Source of the DNA: CAWCWN01 sp963799245 | GTDB taxonomy: Bacteria; Chloroflexota; Ktedonobacteria; Ktedonobacterales; Ktedonobacteraceae | DNA length: 64,000 nucleotides | Assembly: GCA_963799245.1 (NCBI GenBank) | Contig: CAWCWN010000003.1 | Coordinates: forward strand, 1,860,001 to 1,924,000 | Direction: 5' to 3' | Part shown: one piece after another, positions 46,470 to 55,763 of the stretch | Position numbering within the stretch: position 1 is the first letter of the stretch | Layout: every line of letters starts with the position of its first letter | Notes under the pieces: model-generated | What the model was told of the DNA's origin: nothing | Databases searched by the model: none | The model's input: the letters and a program-made list of their open reading frames with translations, nothing else | Translations under genes and position numbers: made by a program

Positions 46470-48068
46470 ATGTCACTGGGTTTCGGCAAAAAAGCGCATA
46501 AAGATGCACGGAGAACCTTCCATCAGGCGCGCGGGCAGAGAGAGCTCCTGCCACCGCAGATGCGTTCTCCCGCGCTGGAGTCGCTGCAGCGGGCTAAGCC
46601 CGGGAAGGCAGGCGACCAGGCGGGTAGAGCGAGCAGACGCAATGCTGCGCCCGCCAGGAAAATGCGCTACGCCGCCGAGGAGACGTTTGTCCCGCATGGC
46701 CGCCCGCTAAGCTCGCGCAAGAGCCTGCCGCGCTTAAAAACCGCCAACGCGCTTGGAGCAAGCTACAGGCGTACGGGACTGAGCGCAGGCGGTCGCACAG
46801 CGGGAGACAGACATATCTGGCAGGAATTGAAGCAGCAGGATGTGCCGGTGCAGGTAATCAGCGAGGAGGAGCAGAAGAAACTCGCCAACCTGGATTTGAA
46901 TATGCGCCTGACGCGTGTGGCCGGCAAGATCGACGGCTGGTTGTTAATCATCGTACTGGCCCTGCTGTGTATTGGCCTGGTGATGGTCTACAGTGCGAGC
47001 TCCTTTACGGCTGCGCGCAGCAACGACGACGCTTCGTATTTCTTCCAACGGCAGATGCTCTCGGTGGTTATGGGCGTCATCGTGATGTTTGTCACGATGA
47101 ATGTGGATTATCGCTACTGGCGCAAGTTTTCGCTGCTGGGTATGATCATTGTTCTGCCGCTGCTGGTCATTGTTTTGAGGTTTGGGCATACAGCGTATGG
47201 CGCGTCGCGCTGGCTGGGTTTTGGCACGTTTTTCCTGTTTCAGCCCAGCGAACTGGCGAAACTTGTCCTGGCCCTTTATATCGCCGACTGGCTGGCGCGT
47301 AAAGGCAACCAGGTAAGCACGTTTCTCTATGGTTTAGCGCCATTCGTCATCCTGGTCGGCGTTATCCTGGGCCTGGTCCTGCTGGAGAATGACATGGGCA
47401 CGGCCATTATCATCGCTGGTTTTGCGACAGCCATGTTTTTTACCGCAGGGGCCAATATTGTACAGTTTTTACTGGCTATAGCATGTGGAGGGTTAATCTT
47501 TGTCAAGGAGGCCTTCAAGGGCTATCGCCTGCAGCGCCTGGTAGGTTTTATGGACCCGTTTAAGCATATTACGGATATCAACCTGCAGCTCTATCAGTCG
47601 TTGTTGGGCCTGGGATCCGGCGGTCTGCTCGGTCTGGGGCTGGGAGCGAGCCGTCAAAAGACGGGCTATCTGCCTTTCCCCTTTACCGACTCGATCTTTG
47701 CTATTCTCGGAGAGGAGCTGGGTTTTATCGGTTGCGCCATCGTCGTGACGCTTTTCCTGTTTCTCGCTTTTCGCGGCTTTCGCCTGGCAAGGCGCACACA
47801 GGATATCTACGGGGCTCTGCTGGCAACAGGTATCACGACCTGGCTGGTCTTGCAGGCGATCATCAATGTGGGCGCCTCGACCGATAGTATTCCCTATACG
47901 GGCGTACCCCTCCCCTTTATCAGCTTTGGAGGTTCATCGCTGGTGATCTCCCTGGCCGCTGTGGGAGTTCTCTTGAATATCTCGCGCTATATTCAGACGC
48001 CGCTGGATCCGGCCCTGTCGCGGCGCAGCATCACTATAAATATACACAAAAAGAAAAGCAGCATATGA
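46470..48068 (+). CDS. ftsW: Division SEDS glycosyltransferase FtsW with long N-terminal extension
   Basis: 532 residues. Polytopic SEDS protein that polymerises lipid II at the septum. The membrane part begins near residue 150 (GWLLIIVLALLCIGLVMVYSAS) and shows SRWLGFGTFFLFQPSELAKL, LENDMGTAI, and GVPLPFISFGGSSL. About ten helices are evident. The N-terminal 150 residues are cytoplasmic, Arg/Ala-rich and not part of the family core. Its stop overlaps the murG start by 4 bp. Confidence 0.93.
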   Translation: MSLGFGKKAHKDARRTFHQARGQRELLPPQMRSPALESLQRAKPGKAGDQAGRASRRNAAPARKMRYAAEETFVPHGRPLSSRKSLPRLKTANALGASYRRTGLSAGGRTAGDRHIWQELKQQDVPVQVISEEEQKKLANLDLNMRLTRVAGKIDGWLLIIVLALLCIGLVMVYSASSFTAARSNDDASYFFQRQMLSVVMGVIVMFVTMNVDYRYWRKFSLLGMIIVLPLLVIVLRFGHTAYGASRWLGFGTFFLFQPSELAKLVLALYIADWLARKGNQVSTFLYGLAPFVILVGVILGLVLLENDMGTAIIIAGFATAMFFTAGANIVQFLLAIACGGLIFVKEAFKGYRLQRLVGFMDPFKHITDINLQLYQSLLGLGSGGLLGLGLGASRQKTGYLPFPFTDSIFAILGEELGFIGCAIVVTLFLFLAFRGFRLARRTQDIYGALLATGITTWLVLQAIINVGASTDSIPYTGVPLPFISFGGSSLVISLAAVGVLLNISRYIQTPLDPALSRRSITINIHKKKSSI

Positions 48069-49225
48069 AAGTACTTGTATCGGGCGCAGGCACGGGGGGC
48101 CATATCTATCCGGCCCTGGCTGTGGCGACGCAATTAGTTCGGCAATATCAGGCAGAGATCTTATATCTCGGCAGCGACGACGGCCTGGAAAATGTGCTTG
48201 CCCCGGCGGCCGGCTTGCCACTGCGTGTCGTCAAAGCCGGTAAACTACGGCGTTATATGTCGTGGCAGACGCTGGCCGGCATTGCTCGCGTGCCGGGTGG
48301 TATGGCCCAGGCTGCGCTAATCGTGCGCGAGTTTCGCCCGGATGTTGTTTTTACCAGCGGAGGGTATGTGGCTGTCCCGGCCGGCCTGGGGGCACGCCTC
48401 AACGGTGTACCTTTACTTATGCACCAGCAGGATGTGCCGCCCAACCTGTCGAACAGGCTGATCGCGCCTCTGGCGACGCGTATCTCGGTGGCGTTTGCCG
48501 CCTCGCTGCCCTACTTCCCTGCGCGTAAGACGCTGCAGCTGGGTAACCCGGTGCGCCAGGCTATGCTGGACGTGCGCGGCATCTCACCACAGCAGGCACG
48601 CCACAGCCTCGAACTTGAGACGGAGGTGCCTCTGCTGCTGGTGACGGGTGGCAGCCAGGGGGCCCGCCACCTCAACCAGGTGGTCTGCCGCGCCCTACCT
48701 GAGCTGCTGCCGCATTGCCAGGTCCTGCAGATAAGTGGCAAGTCTCTCTGCGCAGAGACACGCTTGCTGGCCGAGCAGAGTATGGCGGCCCTGGATGAAG
48801 ACGTAAAACGGCGCTATCGCCTGGTTCCATACCTGAACGAGCAGATGCCGACGGCCATGCAGGCCGCTGAGCTGGTACTCTGTCGCTCAGGCGCAGCGAC
48901 CCTGAGCGAACTGGCAGTATTGGGGAAACCCGGCCTGCTGGTACCTTTGCCGCCTGCTATCGGCAGCTCGCCCCAGGAGGCGAACGCTGAGATGTTTGGG
49001 CGCGGGGCTGCGGCCAGGGTTATTCGAGATGGCGAGCTGGAACCTGCAGAACTTGTAAAGCATGTAATAACTATTATGTCTTCGCAGGTATTATTAATAT
49101 CTATGTCTGAAGCCGCGCGCGCTTTTGCTAAACCCGATGCCACCGCGGATATTGTGGCCGAGGTAATACGCATGGCACGGCAGCGCGCGCTGAAGCTACA
49201 TAAGCACGAGGGTATAAGCATTTGA
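48065..49225 (+). CDS. murG: UDP-GlcNAc:lipid I transferase MurG
   Basis: A 386-residue GT28 enzyme that adds GlcNAc to lipid I to make lipid II on the inner membrane face. The N-terminal glycine loop GAGTGGHIYPAL, the membrane-side VFTSGGYVAVPAGLGA, and the donor-site loops TGGSQGARHLNQVV and CRSGAATLSELAVLGKPGLLVPLP are present. The usual HEQN motif is replaced by HQQDVPPNLSNR. Coupled to both neighbours by overlapping stops and starts. Confidence 0.95.
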   Translation: MKVLVSGAGTGGHIYPALAVATQLVRQYQAEILYLGSDDGLENVLAPAAGLPLRVVKAGKLRRYMSWQTLAGIARVPGGMAQAALIVREFRPDVVFTSGGYVAVPAGLGARLNGVPLLMHQQDVPPNLSNRLIAPLATRISVAFAASLPYFPARKTLQLGNPVRQAMLDVRGISPQQARHSLELETEVPLLLVTGGSQGARHLNQVVCRALPELLPHCQVLQISGKSLCAETRLLAEQSMAALDEDVKRRYRLVPYLNEQMPTAMQAAELVLCRSGAATLSELAVLGKPGLLVPLPPAIGSSPQEANAEMFGRGAAARVIRDGELEPAELVKHVITIMSSQVLLISMSEAARAFAKPDATADIVAEVIRMARQRALKLHKHEGISI

Positions 49226-50763
49226 ACAAGTCGCGCATACATTTTATGGGAATAGGCGGCCAGGGCATCTCGGCCGTGGCGCAGATGGTGCTCGAGGCGG
49301 ATCGCGATAGTGTGACGATTACCGGTTGCGATATGCAGGCCTCGGCGACCACGCGCGCTTTGCAGGAGACTGGTATACCTGTGCGCATCGGCCATGATCC
49401 GGAGCATGTGCAGGATATCGATAAGCTCGTTGTAGTACCAGCGGCGCTGGTGCTGAATCCCGATGCTTCCGAGCTGGCTGCGGCCCGCGAGCGCGGCCTG
49501 CAGCCAATCACCTGGCAGGAGATGCTGGGTGAACTGATGCGGGGGAAATGCACGCTCTCCATCAGCGGCGTACATGGCAAGGGCTCGACGACCGCTATGC
49601 TCGCGCTGATCCTGGTGGACGCCGGGCTCGATCCAACCTGTGAAGTCGGAGCCGTCGTGCCGCGTTTCGGTGTCAACTATCGCCTGGGCAAGAGCGCATA
49701 CTTTGTCAATGAGGCCGATGAGTACTATAACAATTTCTGGCATTATCACCCTCGGATGGCCATCATCACATCGCTAGAGTTCGAGCACCCGGAGTTCTTT
49801 GCGAATTATGCGGAGTACCTGGCAAGCTTCGAACATTTTGTGCGCGGCATGGACATGGATGGCGACTGGCCGCTGCCACCAACGCTAATTCTAAACGCGG
49901 ATAGTCCGGGCTGCCTTGAGCTGTTAGCGCGGCTGCAGGATTGGCCGGGACGCGTTATGACCTATGCTGTGGAGGGACTCCCCAGGCACTCCGTTCTAGC
50001 CACGCCATCTAGAGATGCGCTCGAGGTGCTTAAACGACCATCCCGGGAGACCTTCGAGGCCTACGACGTGAAGCTGGAGGGCGAAACCAGCTTCAGGGTG
50101 CGCGTGGGTGAGGGGGTCATCGCACAGCCGTCTAGCGACGCTCGTATATGCCTGCAATTGCCCGGTATATACAATGTTCAGAACGCGCTGGCGGCCTATG
50201 CGGCTGCCCGGGTGCTGGGGGTTGACGATGCGACAATTATGCGGACACTGGCAACCTTTGGCGGCATTCGACGGCGTTTTGAAGTACGTAATCGTGAACC
50301 TCTCCACCTTGCTGGAGAGGTGATGGATGTCATCCTGGTGGATGACTATGCGCACCACCCGACCGCTATTGCCGCGACCCTGGAGGCAGCGCGCAAGCGT
50401 TTCCCCGGACGGCGCCTGCTGGCGGTTTATCAGCCGCACATGTACAGTCGTACCAGGACCTTTTTTGCACAGTTTTTGCGCGCTTTTGATCAGGCTGATG
50501 TGGCGATTATCGCGGACATCTTCGCTGCGCGCGAGCGCGATAACGGACAGGTTTCCTCCAGGGAGCTGGTGGAGGCTATGGCCGGGCAGCCGCACTTTCG
50601 CCAGGGCGCGCGCGTCCTCTATGGAGGCGATGTGCAGGCGACGACATCCCTGGTGCGTACACTGTTGCGCCCCGGTGACCTGGCCCTGATCATGGGCGCG
50701 GGCGATATCTATACGCTGACGAATGCACTTTTACAAGCTAGTCGCGAGGGCGAGGAAAAATGA
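49222..50763 (+). CDS. murC: UDP-N-acetylmuramate--L-alanine ligase-type Mur ligase (MurC)
   Basis: 513 residues. N-terminal Rossmann part HFMGIGGQGISAVA, central ATP domain, and C-terminal domain with VDDYAHHPTAIAATL and YQPHMYSRTRTF, the latter two specific for MurC. The P-loop is unusual: residues 116-123 read GVHGKGST rather than the MurC-type GTHGKTTT. The start is TTG 49222, overlapping murG. Position between murG and murB supports MurC; a related ligase (Mpl-like) is an alternative. Confidence 0.88.
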   Translation: MNKSRIHFMGIGGQGISAVAQMVLEADRDSVTITGCDMQASATTRALQETGIPVRIGHDPEHVQDIDKLVVVPAALVLNPDASELAAARERGLQPITWQEMLGELMRGKCTLSISGVHGKGSTTAMLALILVDAGLDPTCEVGAVVPRFGVNYRLGKSAYFVNEADEYYNNFWHYHPRMAIITSLEFEHPEFFANYAEYLASFEHFVRGMDMDGDWPLPPTLILNADSPGCLELLARLQDWPGRVMTYAVEGLPRHSVLATPSRDALEVLKRPSRETFEAYDVKLEGETSFRVRVGEGVIAQPSSDARICLQLPGIYNVQNALAAYAAARVLGVDDATIMRTLATFGGIRRRFEVRNREPLHLAGEVMDVILVDDYAHHPTAIAATLEAARKRFPGRRLLAVYQPHMYSRTRTFFAQFLRAFDQADVAIIADIFAARERDNGQVSSRELVEAMAGQPHFRQGARVLYGGDVQATTSLVRTLLRPGDLALIMGAGDIYTLTNALLQASREGEEK

Positions 50764-51788
50764 CGATGACATTCGACGCTGAGACCGTCTATCAAGGACT
50801 GGCGGCACATTTTCGTGAGCGGGTGCGTCGCAATGAGCCGTTGGCACGCCACTGTACCTTTGGCGTAGGGGGCCCTGCTGATATATGGGTCTCAGTCGAT
50901 GAGCGCGCAGATCTCATCACGCTCGTGCGTATGTGCGGTGAACGCCGCTGGCCTCTGCTGCTGGTGGGCAATGGCACCAATGTTCTGTATGCGGATGCCG
51001 GGGTGCGCGGCATCGTTGCGCGTAATACGCTGAGTACCTATACGCTTGAAGATGCAGGCGATGGCACAGCCCTGTTAGTGGCTGGCGCGGGCGTCAGCTG
51101 GCCGCGCCTGTTGAGCGAGCTGGCCCCGCTTGGTTGGGCAGGCCTGGAGTTTGGCCCGGGCATCCCCGGCACGCTGGGCGGAGGCGTCGTCAGCAACGCA
51201 GGCGCGCACAACGGCAATCTGGGCAGCGTCCTGGAATGGATTGAAGTCCTGGATGCGCGCTCCAGTTCGGCCGACGAAAGCTCGCTACCCATGGTGCGGC
51301 GCTACCTGCATGATGAGCTCGATCTGAGCTACCGGCATAGCCGCTTTCGCATTCTGCGCCGCATCGAGTTTGACGCCAGAGGCTATCCGCTGGCCTCGCC
51401 GCGAGGATTGATCGAGCCGCCCGAGATCATTATGCAGCTGGGCATATGCCTGCATCGCGAGGATCCGCAGCGGCTGCGCGCGCTGATCGAGCAATATAAG
51501 CAGCATCGTAAGAGAACGCAGCCTCCGCAGCAGAGTGCGGGTTCGGTCTTTAAAAATCCTGAGGGAGATTTTGCCGGTCGCCTGATTGAAGAGGCGGGTA
51601 TGAAAGGCGCAAGCGCAGGCAAAGCTCAGATTTCTGAGCGTCATGCAAACTTTATTGTCAACTTAGGTGGTGCCAGTGCTGCCGACGTGGCAACGCTGAT
51701 TAAAGATGCTCGCAACAGCGTTCGAGAAAAGTTTGGGGTCAACCTGGAATTGGAGGTCGAACTGCGTGGCGAGTGGGAGGTGTTATGA
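50760..51788 (+). CDS. murB: UDP-N-acetylenolpyruvoylglucosamine reductase MurB
   Basis: 342 residues, FAD enzyme that makes UDP-MurNAc. FAD-binding segments are LLVGNGTNVLYADAGVRGIV and GPGIPGTLGGGVVSNAGAHNG. The catalytic serine region is QSAGSVFKNPEG with GRLIEEAGMKG after it, and the C-terminal glutamate is in NLELEVELRG. Starts 4 bp inside murC and overlaps ftsQ. Confidence 0.95.
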   Translation: MTMTFDAETVYQGLAAHFRERVRRNEPLARHCTFGVGGPADIWVSVDERADLITLVRMCGERRWPLLLVGNGTNVLYADAGVRGIVARNTLSTYTLEDAGDGTALLVAGAGVSWPRLLSELAPLGWAGLEFGPGIPGTLGGGVVSNAGAHNGNLGSVLEWIEVLDARSSSADESSLPMVRRYLHDELDLSYRHSRFRILRRIEFDARGYPLASPRGLIEPPEIIMQLGICLHREDPQRLRALIEQYKQHRKRTQPPQQSAGSVFKNPEGDFAGRLIEEAGMKGASAGKAQISERHANFIVNLGGASAADVATLIKDARNSVREKFGVNLELEVELRGEWEVL

Positions 51789-52897
51789 CAGAAGAGAAGC
51801 GACAACCGCGTGAGCAGCTTGCCTCGCATGTCTATAGACGTCGTGCCGCGCCTGCCGATCTCCAGTCCGTGAGGAGCAAGGCGGCCGGCAGGGCCTCCCC
51901 GCGTCAGCGGGTGGTCACGATGCCGGCTGAGGTTCCGCCGACGGCCGGCGATAGGTACGTGCAGCGACGCAACCAGCTGTATTCTGCGCGGGCGCAGCAG
52001 CAGACCTATACGCACCTGACACCTCGCACGCTTGCACAAACGGGCGTCCCGGCCTCAAGCGGGCAGATACGGGCCGTCAAGCGCCTGCCTCAGTATCACC
52101 CTTCGCCCATACCGCTGCGCAGCGGGCGGAGCAGTCGAGGGCGCAACGTACTGTTGAGGCTGCTGGCTCTGTTCGCCCTGCTGCTGGTAGTCGGCCTGGG
52201 AGCCAATTTTGCCCTGACGAGTGCTACCTTTCGCATCGCCCAGGTGAGCATTGTCGGCACGCATAATATGCTGCTGGTACATACGATTCAACATATGGGC
52301 ATACGGGGCCAGAACATTTTTCTCATCGACGCCGCGGCCCTCACTGCTCGCATTGAACTGCTTCCAATGGTTTCGTCTGCTAGCCTGCAGAAGCAGTGGC
52401 CTGATCGCTTACAGGTTGTAATCAGTGAGCGCACCCCGGCCTTATTCTGGCAGACTAGTAATGGAGCGTTTAGTGTAGATAAAAATGGGCTGGTAATCGC
52501 GCCGGACAGCCAGGCGAATGGCACAGGCAGCCTGCAGAGTGTGGTAGATCGGAGCAACCGGGCGGGCGCTTCCGGGCTGCGCCCCGGTTCTCGCTTGCCC
52601 GCGGCGGATATCGCCTTCGCCCTGGCGATCTTTGCGCAGCTGCCGCGGGTAGCGGACGTCACGGATTTTAGCTTGAGCTACACCTCCATGGCGGGCCAGG
52701 CAGCAGGATCCTTTGTTGTAGCCAGTAAAGCCGGCTGGCTGGCGTATCTTGGGGGCGCAGACGACGCCAATCCGCTGGCTAATCGACTGCTAGAGCTGCA
52801 GCAGATTCTCCTGCTGGCGCAACAGGAACAGCTCGGGCTGGCAACGATTGACCTGCGCTTTGGCTTGCGTCCCGTATATACGTTGAAGAAAATGTAG
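51785..52897 (+). CDS. ftsQ: Division protein FtsQ (POTRA domain) with long cytoplasmic tail
   Basis: 370 residues. The start at ATG 51785 overlaps the murB stop. A basic, Arg/Gln-rich tail of about 120 residues precedes one helix (LLRLLALFALLLVVGLGAN). The POTRA domain follows (FRIAQVSIVGTHNMLLVHTIQ, then WPDRLQVVISERTPALFW). It recruits later division proteins. The tail is much longer than in most bacteria, like that of FtsW. Confidence 0.88.
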   Translation: MTEEKRQPREQLASHVYRRRAAPADLQSVRSKAAGRASPRQRVVTMPAEVPPTAGDRYVQRRNQLYSARAQQQTYTHLTPRTLAQTGVPASSGQIRAVKRLPQYHPSPIPLRSGRSSRGRNVLLRLLALFALLLVVGLGANFALTSATFRIAQVSIVGTHNMLLVHTIQHMGIRGQNIFLIDAAALTARIELLPMVSSASLQKQWPDRLQVVISERTPALFWQTSNGAFSVDKNGLVIAPDSQANGTGSLQSVVDRSNRAGASGLRPGSRLPAADIAFALAIFAQLPRVADVTDFSLSYTSMAGQAAGSFVVASKAGWLAYLGGADDANPLANRLLELQQILLLAQQEQLGLATIDLRFGLRPVYTLKKM

Positions 52898-52936
52898 TGC
52901 GTCTCACAGTGTAACCGCCCAGTAGGAGCGTGTAAC

Positions 52937-54169
52937 GTGCAAGAGCGGGTGATTGTCGGTATCGACGTAGGAACAACAAAAATCTGTATTCTCGTAGGTG
53001 AGCTGGATCGCGACGGGAAGCTGAATATTGTTGGCGTTGGCACCTGCCCTTCACAGGGGTTGCGCCGTGGGGTGGTGGTGAACATCGAGGAGACAGTCAC
53101 TTCCATTGCAGCGGCGCTCGATCGAGCCGAAAGACTCTCAGGCAAGAAGATAACCACAGCGTATGTGGGAATTGCGGGCAGCCATATCTCGTCAGAGAAT
53201 AGCAAGGGTTTCGTCGCTATCTCGCCCAGCGATCGCGATATCGTGCAAAACGATATCAGTCGCGCTATCGAAGTCGCCAGGGCTATTGCGATTCCCGCGA
53301 ATCGCGAGGTCATTCATGTTATCCCGCGAGGCTATGTTGTTGATGGGCAGGAGGGTATCAAGAACCCTATAGGAATGTCCGGTTTCCGTCTCGAGGTGGA
53401 GACGCACATTATTACAGGTGCCGTGTCTTCCATTCATAACCTGATTAAGTGTGTCCATAAGGCGCGCGTCGAGATCGAAGACCTTGTGTTGGAACCGCTG
53501 GCCTCCAGCGAGGCAGTGTTAGCGGATGGTGAAACTGATCTGGGAGTTGCACTGGCCGATATCGGTGGGGGCTCTACCGATATCGCCGTCTTCTCCGACG
53601 GGGCTATCTGGCATACCGTGGTGCTGCCCATCGGCGGCAACCTGGTAACAAATGATATCGCTATTGGTCTCCGTTTGCCCTTTGGTGTGGCCGAGGAACT
53701 CAAGGTGACGTATGGTCATTGCGACCCCTCCTCTATCGCTGAGGATGATATGATCGACCTGGCACAATTCATGCCTGATTGCGATGATCTGGTGCCACGA
53801 AAACTCCTGGCCGAGATTATCCAGGCGCGCATGGAAGAGCTTTTCGAGATGGTTCGCGAGGAGATCAGTAAATCTGGCTATGACAGTCTGTTACCAGCAG
53901 GGCTGGTGATCACCGGTGGGACTGCTGAAATGCCGGGTATCCAGGGTCTAGCGGGCCAGATCCTGGACCTACCCACACGCATCGGTACGCCGCTGGGACT
54001 GCATGGACTGGCCGATTCGATCTCTCGACCGGCCTATGCGACCGCGGTGGGCCTGCTGCAGTGGGCTTTAACTCATACCTCTTTCCTCATTGAGGAAGAG
54101 GAGCCGGAGGATAGTGGAATGGGCTTCATGGCCCGTTTTGGACGCTGGCTACGTGCTTTTATTCCTTAG
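52937..54169 (+). CDS. ftsA: Actin-like division protein FtsA
   Basis: 410 residues. Phosphate 1 motif IVGIDVGTTKICILVGE, SHMA domain insertion around 85-165, phosphate 2 LADIGGGSTDIAVF, and GLVITGGTAEMPGI. The C-terminus ends with an amphipathic helix (GFMARFGRWLRAFIP), the membrane anchor. It tethers FtsZ filaments to the membrane. GTG start at 52937, 17 bp before ftsZ. Confidence 0.96.
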   Translation: MQERVIVGIDVGTTKICILVGELDRDGKLNIVGVGTCPSQGLRRGVVVNIEETVTSIAAALDRAERLSGKKITTAYVGIAGSHISSENSKGFVAISPSDRDIVQNDISRAIEVARAIAIPANREVIHVIPRGYVVDGQEGIKNPIGMSGFRLEVETHIITGAVSSIHNLIKCVHKARVEIEDLVLEPLASSEAVLADGETDLGVALADIGGGSTDIAVFSDGAIWHTVVLPIGGNLVTNDIAIGLRLPFGVAEELKVTYGHCDPSSIAEDDMIDLAQFMPDCDDLVPRKLLAEIIQARMEELFEMVREEISKSGYDSLLPAGLVITGGTAEMPGIQGLAGQILDLPTRIGTPLGLHGLADSISRPAYATAVGLLQWALTHTSFLIEEEEPEDSGMGFMARFGRWLRAFIP

Positions 54170-54186
54170 ACAAGGGGGCCACGAAC

Positions 54187-55704
54187 ATGTTACCAATGGG
54201 AAATCATCAAGTAGAAGGTTTCGCTCAAATCCGTGTCATCGGTGTAGGAGGCGGCGGCAGCAATGCGGTCAACCGCATGATTCAGGCGAATATGATGGGG
54301 ATTGAGTTTATCGCCGTCAATACCGACACCCAGGCTCTGCTGCTTACGCAGGCGCCACACTGCATCCGTATCGGAGACAAGCTGACCCGTGGCCTGGGTG
54401 CTGGTGGCAACCCCAGCGTTGGAGCCAAGGCCGCCGAAGAGAATGCCGAGGACCTGTATGAGGCGTTGAAGGGCTCCGACATGGTCTTCATTACGGCCGG
54501 CATGGGCGGCGGAACCGGTACGGGCGCGAGCCCGGTGGTGGCGCAGATTGCGCGCGAGGCCGGTGCCCTGACGGTCGGGGTCGTCACCAAGCCGTTCCTA
54601 TTCGAGGGCAATAAGCGCCGCAACGCAGCAGAGGAGGGGATCGCCAACCTCAAGCAGCACGTCGATACACTGATCACTGTGCCCAACGACCGCCTCTTAC
54701 AGGTAGCGGACAAGAAAATGCCACTGGCAGAGGCCTTCAAGCTGGCAGACGATGTGCTGCGCCAGGGCATCCAGGGTATCAGCGACCTGATCACCGTCCC
54801 CGGACTGATCAACCTTGATTTTGCCGACGTGAAGACCATCATGTCCTCAGCCGGCTCGGCCCTGATGGCCATTGGTGAGGCCAGCGGCGACTCGCGCGCC
54901 CTGGATGCCGCCCAGATCGCCATTGCCAGTCCTCTGCTGGATATCGATATCAGCGGCGCGCGGGGCGTTCTGTTCAATATCACCGGCGGCATGGACCTGA
55001 CCCTTTTCGAGGTCAACGAGGCCGCGGACGTCATCAGCCGGGCCGCTCATCCAGAGGCGAACATCATCTTTGGCGCGGTGCAGGACCCCTCTTATGATGG
55101 TAAGGTCAAGATTACCGTCATCGCTACGGGCTTTGACAGTCAGCAGGGGCGTGGGCACCACCCGCTTGCGGCGTCACAGCCCCAGTCGAAAAGTCTGGCT
55201 TACGACCGCAGCGGGCTCTATAGCGTCGCGTCTTCGCCCATGCATGCTAACAACAATGGAGGTGTCCCGCTGCGCCCGCTGCAACAGCAACAGCAGCCGC
55301 AGCATGGCTATGCTGCGCTGCCGGTAACCCCACCGCCCATGAACGGGGTGCATCAGCGGCTGGAGAATGCCCAGACGGACCCCATGCGCCAGCGTCCGCC
55401 CGCTGCGCTAACGCCGTCCGATGTGCAGCAGCCTGCCCGTCAGGCCATGGCGCGCAATGACGATGTTTTTGAATTCGAGGATGAGCAGTCCGCTACGCCG
55501 GGCGCCCCCATGGGAACCACGTCGCATGGGCGCCTGCCTGTACCGGAGCCGGAGGCCCAGCCGTCGCAGCGTCCTGCGAGCGAACAGCGCCCACAGCGCC
55601 CGGTGCGCAGGCTGGATCAGAAGGGGCTCGATCTGCCGCGCGGCAATCGCAACGCGCCCGCGGGGGATGCCATTGATATTCCGGCCTTCCTGCGCAAGCG
55701 CTAA
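54187..55704 (+). CDS. ftsZ: Tubulin-like division protein FtsZ
   Basis: 505 residues. GTP-binding core with GVGGGGSNAVNRMI, the tubulin signature MGGGTGTGASPVVAQIA and NLDFADVKTIM. After residue 320 there is a Gln/Pro-rich linker of about 170 residues, longer than in most bacteria, and the conserved tail DIPAFLRKR that binds FtsA. It is the last gene of the cluster and is followed by a strong hairpin. Confidence 0.97.
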   Translation: MLPMGNHQVEGFAQIRVIGVGGGGSNAVNRMIQANMMGIEFIAVNTDTQALLLTQAPHCIRIGDKLTRGLGAGGNPSVGAKAAEENAEDLYEALKGSDMVFITAGMGGGTGTGASPVVAQIAREAGALTVGVVTKPFLFEGNKRRNAAEEGIANLKQHVDTLITVPNDRLLQVADKKMPLAEAFKLADDVLRQGIQGISDLITVPGLINLDFADVKTIMSSAGSALMAIGEASGDSRALDAAQIAIASPLLDIDISGARGVLFNITGGMDLTLFEVNEAADVISRAAHPEANIIFGAVQDPSYDGKVKITVIATGFDSQQGRGHHPLAASQPQSKSLAYDRSGLYSVASSPMHANNNGGVPLRPLQQQQQPQHGYAALPVTPPPMNGVHQRLENAQTDPMRQRPPAALTPSDVQQPARQAMARNDDVFEFEDEQSATPGAPMGTTSHGRLPVPEPEAQPSQRPASEQRPQRPVRRLDQKGLDLPRGNRNAPAGDAIDIPAFLRKR

Positions 55705-55706
55705 GC

Positions 55707-55756
55707 AGAAGAAAGCAGCAGGGGGATGTGGGTACATCCCCCTGCTGCTTTCTTCT
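55707..55756. terminator. Perfect 23-bp hairpin terminator, probably bidirectional
   Basis: Two 23-nt arms (55707-55729 and 55734-55756) are perfectly complementary around a 4-nt loop. The outer arms are AGAAGAAAG and CTTTCTTCT, so a pyrimidine/T-rich tail is within the stem on each strand. It lies between the convergent ends of ftsZ and the BON-domain gene. Confidence 0.85.
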
Positions 55757-55763
55757 ATGGCGC

